Positions 1 to 5,409 of a DNA stretch of 5,409 nucleotides are shown here, piece by piece. Source of the stretch: an uncultured Kangiella sp. (GTDB lineage: Bacteria > Pseudomonadota > Gammaproteobacteria > Enterobacterales > DSM-103792); NCBI GenBank assembly GCA_946480585.1, contig CAMLKQ010000171.1:1-5409 (forward strand), in the 5' to 3' direction. The translations under genes and the position numbers were made by a program. Position 1 is the first letter of the stretch. The number at the start of each line of letters is the position of its first letter. The notes below the pieces were generated by a model. It searched no databases. It worked only from the letters and a program-made list of their open reading frames with translations, and had not been told where the DNA came from.

Positions 1-1
1 A

Positions 2-781
2 TCGGATCTGAGTCTGCTGTTGGTGGAGCCTTCGCAGACCCAGCAGAAAATCCTGTTGCAGCATTTGCGTGACGCTTCGGTCAGCCAGATCGAGGTGGCG
101 GGATCGGGCGCCGAGGCCTTGGCGGTGCTTGGCCGGCAACAGCCGGATGTCGTGATCAGCACGTTTTACCTGCCGGATATGACTGCGGCGGAACTGTTGC
201 TCACCATCCGGCAACAGCCGGCATGGCAGAACTTACCGTTCATGCTGGTGTCGAGTGAAACCCGGTTTGAACGGCTCGATCCGATCCGGCAAGCCGGCGT
301 GGTGGCGATTCTGCCGAAGCCGTTCAGCGCCGATGACATCGTCCGGGCCTTGCGCGCCAGCCTGCATTACGTCGAACCCGATGAACTGCACCTGGACGCG
401 TGGGACGTGAAATCCCTGCGGGTCTTGGTGGTGGATGACAGTCCGCTCGCCCGCAAGCATATTTCACGGGTGCTGCGCGACATGGGCATCGAACAGATCA
501 CAACCGCCGAAAACGGCAAGCAAGGGGTCGAGACCTTTGCCAGCGCCACCTTTGATCTGGTGGTGACCGACTACAACATGCCGGAAATGGATGGTCACGA
601 ACTGGTCGCGGCGATCCGCAACCGGGCTGATGGGGCCTATGTGCCGATCCTGATGGTCACCAGCGAACAGGACAGTGCCCGGCTCGACATGGTGGCCCAG
701 GCCGGCGTGTCGGCCTTGTGCGACAAACCGTTTGAGCCGGATGCGGTCCGGCAGATGCTGCGGGCAGTGCTCGACAACTGA
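2..781 (+). CDS. dual receiver-domain response regulator (5' end cut by window edge)
   Basis: Two CheY-like receiver domains in tandem and no output domain, so it probably acts in phosphorelay signalling by protein contact. The frame is open to the window edge and its first visible residues (SDLSLLLVEPS) are already the first beta strand of a receiver, so the true start lies just outside; the TTG at 20 is inside that strand and is not a good start. Numbering from the codon at 2: REC1 spans about 3-122 and REC2 about 139-257. REC2 is complete: acidic pair D145/D146, phosphoacceptor D190 in VVTDYNMPEMDG, T220, and K242 in DKPF. REC1 is degenerate: E9-P10 replaces the acidic pair and T54 (VISTFYLP) sits where the phosphoacceptor Asp should be, although S84 and K106 (PKPF) remain. 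REC1 is therefore probably a non-phosphorylated pseudoreceiver. The partner kinase is not in view. The gene is convergent with corB, with 10 bases between the stops. Confidence 0.9.
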   Translation, partial: SDLSLLLVEPSQTQQKILLQHLRDASVSQIEVAGSGAEALAVLGRQQPDVVISTFYLPDMTAAELLLTIRQQPAWQNLPFMLVSSETRFERLDPIRQAGVVAILPKPFSADDIVRALRASLHYVEPDELHLDAWDVKSLRVLVVDDSPLARKHISRVLRDMGIEQITTAENGKQGVETFASATFDLVVTDYNMPEMDGHELVAAIRNRADGAYVPILMVTSEQDSARLDMVAQAGVSALCDKPFEPDAVRQMLRAVLDN

Positions 782-791
782 CGCGGCGTGC

Positions 792-2075
792 TCAGCGCCC
801 AGCGGGGACGCGATACAGCGACGGCATCACTTTCACCGCCTTGATCATATTGTCTTTGACTTGCAGGATTTCCATCGGATACCCGTGCAGGCGCACACAG
901 GTGCCGGCCGATGGCAGTGTTTCGAGGTATTCCAGCAGTAAGCCATTCAGGGTTTTCGGGCCGTCGAGCGGCAGCTGCCATTGCTGGCTGCGGACCAGAT
1001 CGCGCAGCGCCGCGCCGCCTTCCACCACGACATGGCCGTCGGCAGTCGGTGACACATCGCGGCTGATCTGGCTCGCCACATCGGTGGTAAATTCGCCGAC
1101 GATTTCTTCCAGAATGTCTTCCAGCGTCACCAATCCCTGAATGTCGCCATACTCGTTCACCACCAGCCCGATGCGGCGCCGGTTGCGCTGGAAATTGACC
1201 AGCTGGGTGGTGAGCGGCGTGCCGGCCGGCACGAAATACGGTTGCCGCAGCACCTGCCGCAGCGCGCCGTAATCGAAATCCTCCTGGGCCAGCAGGTGCA
1301 GCGCGTCGCGGGCGTGCAAAAAGCCTTCGACATTGTTGATGTCGCCATGCCAGACCAGCAGCCGGGTGTGCTGGCAATGCAGCAACGTCGGCATGATTTC
1401 GCTGCGGGGCAGCGCCAGATCGATGCCGACTATGTCATGGCGCGAGACCATGATGTCGTCGACCGTTTCCTTTTCCAGATCCAGAATGCTGAGCAGCATT
1501 TTCTGGTGCCGGCGCGGAATGAAGGCGCCCGCTTCGTTGACCACGGTGCGCAGCTCGTCACTGGACAGGGCATCCTGCTGCTGCTTGTTGGGGCGCACGC
1601 CAATCAAGCGGAGCAGGCCGTTGGCAAGCAGATTGACCAGCCAGACCAGCGGGTAGGTGATCCGTAGCAATCCTTGCAACAGCCACGACGCGGGAAACGC
1701 CACCCGTTCGGGATACAGGGCACCGAGGGTCTTCGGGCCAACTTCGCAGAACACCAGCATGACCAGCGTCAGCGCGGCCGAGGCGATCGCGATGCCCCAT
1801 TCCTCGCCGAACAGCCGCACGGCCAGCGCCGCCGAAATGACCGAAGCGAGAATGTTGACGATGTTGTTGCCGGTGATGATGACGCCGATCAGGCGATCGG
1901 GTCGCTCGAGCAAGGCCTGGACACGCTTGGCGCCGGGATGGCCATGCCGGGCCAGGTGGCGCAACCGGTAGCGGTTGACCGACATGATGCCGGTCTCGGC
2001 ACTGGCGAAAAAGGCGGAGAACAGGAACAACAGCAGCAGGAAAAGCAGCACCTCTCCGGTGGAGAGCTGGTCCAC
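792..2075 (-). CDS. corB: CorB/YfjD-type DUF21-CBS-CorC membrane transporter
   Basis: Inner-membrane protein of the CNNM/CorC family, associated with magnesium or cobalt efflux and resistance. It has 427 residues, against about 428 in E. coli YfjD. Order: a DUF21 transmembrane domain at about 1-190, with hydrophobic helices near 8-24, 62-87, 95-118 and 127-158 and the family signatures ASAETG (24-29), GNN (69-71) and GPKTLG (113-118); a CBS pair at about 205-330, ending in VNEYGDIQGLVTLEDILEE; and a C-terminal CorC/HlyC domain at about 340-420. The start is GTG at 2075, supported by an AAGGAG ribosome binding site 6 bases upstream and by the N-terminal helix starting at once. It follows ypjD by 13 bases on the same strand, as in E. 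coli, so the two are probably cotranscribed. Assignment to CorB rather than the soluble CorC is clear from the membrane domain. The transported ion is inferred from the family. Confidence 0.93.
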   Translation of the reverse strand: MDQLSTGEVLLFLLLLFLFSAFFASAETGIMSVNRYRLRHLARHGHPGAKRVQALLERPDRLIGVIITGNNIVNILASVISAALAVRLFGEEWGIAIASAALTLVMLVFCEVGPKTLGALYPERVAFPASWLLQGLLRITYPLVWLVNLLANGLLRLIGVRPNKQQQDALSSDELRTVVNEAGAFIPRRHQKMLLSILDLEKETVDDIMVSRHDIVGIDLALPRSEIMPTLLHCQHTRLLVWHGDINNVEGFLHARDALHLLAQEDFDYGALRQVLRQPYFVPAGTPLTTQLVNFQRNRRRIGLVVNEYGDIQGLVTLEDILEEIVGEFTTDVASQISRDVSPTADGHVVVEGGAALRDLVRSQQWQLPLDGPKTLNGLLLEYLETLPSAGTCVRLHGYPMEILQVKDNMIKAVKVMPSLYRVPAGR

Positions 2076-2081
2076 GACGGT

Positions 2082-2087
2082 CTCCTT
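2082..2087 (-). promoter_or_regulatory. ribosome binding site of corB
   Basis: On the minus strand AAGGAG stands 6 bases before the GTG at 2075 and just after the ypjD stop codon (2089-2091). This near-perfect Shine-Dalgarno sequence decides the GTG start of corB and fits translation from a shared ypjD-corB transcript. Confidence 0.85.
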
Positions 2088-2088
2088 G

Positions 2089-2886
2089 TCAGGGCTGTTG
2101 CAACACGTATTCGATCACGATGCGGGTGCCGGCATAGGACAACGCCAGCAGCGCAAAGCCGGCCAGCGTCCAGCGCACGGCCACCCGGCCACGCCAGCCC
2201 TGGCGCCAACGGCCGAACAACAGAATCGCGAACACCAGCCAGGACAGCAGGGCAAATACCGGTTTGTGCAGCGGCTGGCTGGCAAACAGGCTGGGTAGGC
2301 CGAAGGCCGCCACCAGCAGTGCCACGGTGAGCAGGGCAAACCCGGTGGCGATGACCCGGAACAAAAAGCTTTCCTGCAATTGCAGCGGCGGCAACAGCGG
2401 CGACACCTGCATCGGGGCGTGCCGCAGCTTGCGTTCCAGCCACCACAGCAGCAGCGCCTGTACTGCGGCCACCATCAGCAAGCTGTAGGCCAGCAAGGCC
2501 GAGAAAATATGAACCAGACTCGGCCAGGCGCCGGCCAGCGGTTTGATGTATTGGGCCGGTGCCAGCGGCAGGGCCAACGAAAACAAGGCCGCCAGCGGCA
2601 GCGCGAACAACAGCAGCGGTGTGGTCAATTGGCCGCCGGGGATCATCAGCAGCAGCACAATGAGCCAGCTGACCAGGGCGGCAATCGGCAGAAAACCGAG
2701 GTTTTGCCCGGCCGGGGTATCGATCACCAGATGCAACATCGTGGCTTGCAACAACGCTGGCAGCAGCGCCAACAACAACAACCGGTGCGGAACGTTAACG
2801 CCGCGGCGCAGCTGCAGAAACATCCAGCCCGCCTGCAGCAGGTAGAACAGGGCGGTGAGCAGCGCGAGCAGCAGTAATCCGTTCAA
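2089..2886 (-). CDS. ypjD: YpjD, CcsA-like cytochrome c assembly family membrane protein
   Basis: Integral inner-membrane protein related to the CcsA/CcmC heme-handling family; the exact role of YpjD is not established. From a TTG at 2886 it has 265 residues, close to the 263 of E. coli YpjD. About eight hydrophobic segments are visible (near 2-23, 35-53, 65-82, 88-110, 121-150, 174-198, 207-226 and 238-260). Conserved features are GQNL (60-63), H126 in LVHIFSALLAYSLL, H207 in LHKPVFALLSW, the GWRGR motif (230-234) and the YAGTRIV end, all lining up with E. coli YpjD from memory. The TTG is chosen because GGAAG lies 8 bases upstream and the first helix starts at once. An in-frame ATG at 3039 would add 51 Arg/Gly/Pro-rich residues that do not look like this family and that overlap the intergenic repeats. 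The gene leads a two-gene operon with corB. Confidence 0.88.
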   Translation of the reverse strand: MNGLLLLALLTALFYLLQAGWMFLQLRRGVNVPHRLLLLALLPALLQATMLHLVIDTPAGQNLGFLPIAALVSWLIVLLLMIPGGQLTTPLLLFALPLAALFSLALPLAPAQYIKPLAGAWPSLVHIFSALLAYSLLMVAAVQALLLWWLERKLRHAPMQVSPLLPPLQLQESFLFRVIATGFALLTVALLVAAFGLPSLFASQPLHKPVFALLSWLVFAILLFGRWRQGWRGRVAVRWTLAGFALLALSYAGTRIVIEYVLQQP

Positions 2887-2894
2887 AATCTGAG

Positions 2895-2899
2895 CTTCC
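2895..2899 (-). promoter_or_regulatory. putative ribosome binding site of ypjD
   Basis: On the minus strand GGAAG lies 8 bases before the proposed TTG start at 2886. It is the only purine-rich Shine-Dalgarno-like element near a codon that gives the family's usual protein length. The same bases can pair with an upstream leader segment (2956-2962). Confidence 0.5.
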
Positions 2900-2935
2900 G
2901 ACAGGGAGACAGCGCCACCACCGACGCGGCAGCGT

Positions 2936-2955
2936 GCGCTATGGTGGCATAGCGC
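2936..2955 (-). repeat. perfect inverted repeat, 8-bp arms, 4-base loop
   Basis: GCGCTATG (2936-2943) and CATAGCGC (2948-2955) are exact reverse complements around GTGG. In a ypjD leader transcript this would form a compact hairpin roughly 50 bases before the TTG start. No T-run follows on either strand, so it is not a standard intrinsic terminator. It could also be a protein-binding dyad. Confidence 0.6.
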
Positions 2956-2987
2956 CGGAAGCAGGCCAAGCGTGGCGGTCTTCCGGC
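2954..2987 (-). repeat. inverted repeat GCCGGAAG / CTTCCGGC in ypjD leader
   Basis: GCCGGAAG (2954-2961) and CTTCCGGC (2980-2987) are exact 8-bp reverse complements with an 18-base spacer. The repeat abuts the 2936-2955 hairpin and shares two bases with it. The arm at 2954-2961 can instead pair, as RNA, with the ypjD ribosome binding site at 2894-2900. Confidence 0.5.
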
Positions 2988-3004
2988 CCGGTGATCGGCC
3001 CGGT
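2984..3004. repeat. tandem 9-bp direct repeat CGGCCCGGT
   Basis: CGGCCCGGT occurs at 2984-2992 and again at 2996-3004, separated by GAT, giving a 12-base period. Its function is unknown; in GC-rich DNA it may be chance. Confidence 0.45.
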
Positions 3005-3049
3005 AAAACGGCAGGCGGGTCGCTCGCATTGGCGGCCACGTCGGTAGCA

Positions 3050-3064
3050 ACTTGCTCAGCAAGT
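3050..3064. promoter_or_regulatory. candidate operator: palindrome upstream of the pelA -10 element
   Basis: ACTTGC-TCA-GCAAGT is a perfect dyad with 6-bp arms. A further AGCAA at 3046-3050 gives the alternating order AGCAA, TTGCT, AGCAA. It ends 16 bases before the TACAAT at 3081, so it covers the place where a -35 box would be, as expected of a regulator site. The binding protein is unknown, and it does not look like the FleQ box I remember from Pseudomonas pel. Confidence 0.3.
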
Positions 3065-3080
3065 CCCGCGGCAACTCCGC

Positions 3081-3086
3081 TACAAT
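3081..3086 (+). promoter_or_regulatory. candidate -10 element for the pelA-like gene
   Basis: TACAAT matches the sigma-70 -10 consensus at five of six positions and lies 74 bases before the ATG at 3161. No good -35 box stands at 16-18 bases upstream; the nearest TTGCTC (3052-3057) is 23 bases away. The promoter may therefore need an activator, or may not be real. Confidence 0.4.
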
Positions 3087-3160
3087 CAGCCGACCAATTC
3101 TTTGCCGCAGTTTGTGCGCCATTTGCGTGTGGGCTGGGGTTTCAGGTTTCCGATTCCGAC

Positions 3161-5409
3161 ATGTTCGCACCGGTTGTCGCCCGCTGTCTTCTGGCCTGTT
3201 GTGCCGGCCTGCTGTCGCTGGCCGGCCATGGCGCCACCGCCGATGCGCCCGACATCGCGTTTTACTACGGCACCCGGCCACCGCTCGATGCCTTGCGCCA
3301 TTACGATCAAGTGGTCATCCAGCCGAATCAGCTGCGCCCGGAAGAAGTGCCGCCGCTGCTTGCCAGCGGTCCGGAAATTTTTGCCTATGTCTCGGTCGGC
3401 GAAGTGGCGCGTAACGCCGTCGATGTCGACAAGATCGAGCAAAGCTGGGTGATCGGCACCAACACCGCCTGGAACAGTCTGGTGATGGATTTGGCCGGCA
3501 CCGGCTGGCGCGATTATTTGCTGCGCGAGCATTTCGGTGCGCTCTGGCAACAGGGCTATCGGGCGTTCTTCCTCGATACCATGGACAGCTACCTCATTCC
3601 GGCGAAAGAAGGCCCGGCGCGGCAACGGCAGGAAGATGGCATGGTGGCGCTGATGGCGACCATCAAGCAGCGTTTCCCCGGCGTCAAACTGATCTACAAC
3701 CGCGGCTTCGAATTGCTTGAGCGGCACGCCCAATACGCCGATGCCTTGTTGGCGGAATCGCTGTTTCACGGCTACGACCCGGTCAGCAAAAAGCACGCGC
3801 CGACGCCGGACGCCAACCGGCAATGGCTGATCCAGCAATTGCGTCGCACGCGCGATCAATTCGGTGTGCCGGTGATCGTGCTTGATTATGTCGACCCCGG
3901 TGATTGGGCAACGGCAGAAGCCACTGCCAAAGACATTCTGGCGCTCGGCTTCACGCCATGGGTCGCCAATGGCGATTTGACCTGGCTCGGTCAGGGCCGG
4001 CTGCGACATGTGCCGCGCACCATGCTGGCGTTGATCGACGGCGCCGGTGACGGTCATGGCCAGGATCAGCTGGCGAGTCCGCTGTTCAAGCATCTCGCCT
4101 TGCCGCTCGAGTACGAAGGCTATGCGCTCGAATACCGCAACATCGAACACGATGCCTTGCCGATCGAGCCGATCAGCGGCCGTTATGCCGGTGTCGTCGC
4201 TTGGTTGTCGGCGCGCTCCAGTGGTCAACAGGCGGGCGTTTGCGCGCGCTTGCAACCGGAAGTGCGCGCTGGCCTGCCGGTCGCGTTTTTCGGCAGCTTG
4301 CCGGCAGGCGCGGCGTGTCGACAATTGTTGGGTGATCAGCAAAACGGTCGCGCTGCCGGTGCCGGTTTGCAAGTCGTTGCCCAGCAGGCAGGCGTTGGTC
4401 GCGTTGGTGCAAACCCGGCGCTGAAAACCTGGGGCCTGCCGGACAGTTTTGCTGGCGCAGGCAGCACCGCGTGGCTGCAATTGCGCGATCGCAGTGGCGC
4501 CCGCTTTGAGCCGATTCAGATTGGCGCGTTCGGCGGGTTAGCGCTGGATCCGTATGTCATGCAATACGGCGCCGATGGCAGCGCCAGCTGGTTGCTGGAT
4601 CCGTTTGCGTTCTTGCGTGCGGCGTTGCGGTTGCCACCGCAACCGGTGTTTGAGTTGAGCACAGACAACGGTCGTCGCATCGGTCTCGTCGATATTCGTG
4701 GCGATCGGCTCGCGCTTGCCGACAGCAATGGTCAGCGACCTGCCGGAGCGTTGACCTCGCTGCTGCAAAATCAACCGCTGCCCGCGACGCTGGCGCTGAT
4801 CGAAGCCGAGTTTGATACTCCCTCATTGACTGACGACGAGCGTCGCACCCGCCGTCGTGAACTGGAACCGTTGCTGGCATTGCCGCAGCTGGAGCTTGCC
4901 AGTCATACCTATAGTCATCCGTATTACTGGCCGGTGTTCGATGGCGAACGTGATTACGCTGCATCTGCGCACCGATACAGCGTGCAGTTGCCGCAATACG
5001 CCGCCGAATTGCAGCGCGAAATCGCCGCGCCATTCGACTGGCTGCGTGGCCTGCGTCACGACAACAGCGCGCTGCAACCGCCATTGCTGATCTGGTCCGG
5101 CGACGGCAAGCCCGGCCCGGCGGCGCTTGCCATTGCCCAACAAGCGGGGATTAGTCATTACGGCGGCGGTGGCCTCGATTGGCGGTTCGGACCGCTGAAA
5201 CTGGCGCAGTTATCGCCAGCAGCGCGACCGACGCCTTGGGGCACGCAAGTGCTGGCACCGCTCGTTGATGAAAACAGTTTTGCCCGGCTCTGGTACGGCG
5301 AGGCACTCAATTACCGGCAAGTGCTGGAGTGGAATCGTCAGCTGGGTGGCAGTAACAGTTTTGGCATGCGGCGATTGAAACCGTGGTCGCTCAGTTTTCA
5401 TGCCGACGC
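3161..5409 (+). CDS. pelA: PelA-like bifunctional glycoside hydrolase / polysaccharide deacetylase (3' end cut by window edge)
   Basis: Open for 749 codons to the window edge; P. aeruginosa PelA is about 948 residues. PelA is a periplasmic enzyme that trims and deacetylates Pel exopolysaccharide. Order: signal peptide 1-27 (R8, hydrophobic core 9-21, likely cut after ATA); TIM-barrel hydrolase of the GH114/GH166 type about 30-285, with YVSVGEV (76-82) and probable catalytic D139 (FFLDTMD) and E199 (LLAESLF); a flavodoxin-like linker about 300-430; a deacetylase domain from about 495, with SHTYSH (H582, H586, metal ligands) and the late motifs APLVDENSF and RRLKPWSL. The usual HIDGDG motif reads DIRGDR (511-516): D515 remains but R513 replaces the expected catalytic-base Asp. 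ATG 3161 is chosen because the signal peptide starts there and no start codon lies just upstream in frame. Its ribosome binding site is weak (AGG at 3144). A pel operon to the right is likely but unseen. Confidence 0.87.
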   Translation, partial: MFAPVVARCLLACCAGLLSLAGHGATADAPDIAFYYGTRPPLDALRHYDQVVIQPNQLRPEEVPPLLASGPEIFAYVSVGEVARNAVDVDKIEQSWVIGTNTAWNSLVMDLAGTGWRDYLLREHFGALWQQGYRAFFLDTMDSYLIPAKEGPARQRQEDGMVALMATIKQRFPGVKLIYNRGFELLERHAQYADALLAESLFHGYDPVSKKHAPTPDANRQWLIQQLRRTRDQFGVPVIVLDYVDPGDWATAEATAKDILALGFTPWVANGDLTWLGQGRLRHVPRTMLALIDGAGDGHGQDQLASPLFKHLALPLEYEGYALEYRNIEHDALPIEPISGRYAGVVAWLSARSSGQQAGVCARLQPEVRAGLPVAFFGSLPAGAACRQLLGDQQNGRAAGAGLQVVAQQAGVGRVGANPALKTWGLPDSFAGAGSTAWLQLRDRSGARFEPIQIGAFGGLALDPYVMQYGADGSASWLLDPFAFLRAALRLPPQPVFELSTDNGRRIGLVDIRGDRLALADSNGQRPAGALTSLLQNQPLPATLALIEAEFDTPSLTDDERRTRRRELEPLLALPQLELASHTYSHPYYWPVFDGERDYAASAHRYSVQLPQYAAELQREIAAPFDWLRGLRHDNSALQPPLLIWSGDGKPGPAALAIAQQAGISHYGGGGLDWRFGPLKLAQLSPAARPTPWGTQVLAPLVDENSFARLWYGEALNYRQVLEWNRQLGGSNSFGMRRLKPWSLSFHAD

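Larger units (their letters stand above)
2887..3160. other. divergent ypjD/pelA intergenic region
   Basis: This 274-base region separates the leftward ypjD-corB operon from the rightward pelA-like gene. It holds two adjacent 8-bp-arm inverted repeats (2936-2955 and 2954-2987), a 9-bp direct repeat (2984-3004), a short palindrome (3050-3064) and a -10-like TACAAT (3081-3086). I found no convincing small gene, tRNA or terminator in it. No clear sigma-70 promoter for ypjD could be picked out on the minus strand. Confidence 0.7.

Noticed and set aside
20..22. TTG as the start of the dual-REC protein
   Set aside because: The frame is open upstream, and the preceding residues already belong to the first receiver beta strand, so the start lies outside the window.
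637..1377. Minus-strand open frame of 246 codons over the convergent junction
   Set aside because: It overlaps corB in another frame and the dual-REC gene in antisense; the Ala/Arg-rich translation is typical of a shadow frame.
1674..2330. Plus-strand open frame of 218 codons across the corB/ypjD junction
   Set aside because: It is low-complexity, antisense to two well-supported genes, and has no family resemblance.
2380..2877. Glutamine-rich plus-strand open frame with many CAG triplets
   Set aside because: It is the reverse of leucine-rich CTG codons in the ypjD membrane helices, not a true triplet repeat or gene.
2936..2987. Intrinsic terminator in the intergenic hairpins
   Set aside because: No T-run follows either stem on either strand, and no gene points into the region from either side.
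3185..3199. Lipobox-like Leu-Leu-Ala-Cys at residues 10-13 of the PelA-like protein
   Set aside because: Only a few hydrophobic residues lie between R8 and this cysteine, too short for a lipoprotein signal. The hydrophobic core continues past it to an ATA cleavage site for signal peptidase I.
3052..3452. Plus-strand open frames overlapping the start of pelA
   Set aside because: They are out of frame with the signal peptide and hydrolase sequence, and their translations are Arg/Cys/Ser-rich with no motif.
3086..4480. Long open frame of 464 codons on the minus strand
   Set aside because: It lies antisense to the pelA-like gene. Its translation is Arg/Gln/His-rich with no domain I recognise, while the plus frame has a signal peptide and clear hydrolase motifs. 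Long antisense frames are common in GC-rich genes.

Overview
The window looks like chromosomal DNA of a GC-rich gammaproteobacterium (very roughly 60% GC by eye). This rests on the ypjD-corB gene pair, which matches Escherichia coli ypjD-yfjD in order, spacing and protein length, and on a PelA-type exopolysaccharide enzyme of the Pseudomonas kind. The species cannot be named from this sequence. There are no RNA genes, insertion sequences, CRISPR arrays or attachment sites that I can support.

Layout from left to right. (1) Positions 2-781, plus strand: the 3' part, probably nearly all, of a protein made of two receiver (REC) domains and no output domain. The first receiver has lost its phosphoacceptor aspartate and the second is intact. 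(2) Positions 792-2075, minus strand: a CorB/YfjD-type DUF21-CBS-CorC transporter, convergent with gene 1 with only 10 bases between the stops. (3) Positions 2089-2886, minus strand: YpjD, a CcsA-like eight-helix membrane protein. It lies 13 bases upstream of corB and almost certainly in the same operon. (4) Positions 2887-3160: a 274-base divergent intergenic region rich in inverted and direct repeats, with a plausible -10 element for the rightward gene. (5) Positions 3161-5409, plus strand: a long open frame that runs off the window, encoding a secreted bifunctional PelA-like protein (glycoside hydrolase plus polysaccharide deacetylase).

Biological reading. ypjD-corB is a housekeeping membrane operon. 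In E. coli it lies divergent from ffh, but here the divergent neighbour is a pelA-like gene, which may be the first gene of a Pel-type exopolysaccharide locus continuing to the right. The most notable point is inside this PelA. The hydrolase half keeps its expected acidic residues, and the deacetylase half keeps its HxxxH metal motif. However, the motif that normally carries the catalytic-base and metal-binding aspartates (His-Ile-Asp-Gly-Asp-Gly in PelA) reads Asp-Ile-Arg-Gly-Asp-Arg here, so the base aspartate appears to be arginine. The enzyme may be a working hydrolase with an altered or inactive deacetylase. A second observation is that the ypjD leader could form alternative RNA hairpins, one of which would cover the proposed ribosome binding site. 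I see no clearly new multi-gene system in the window.
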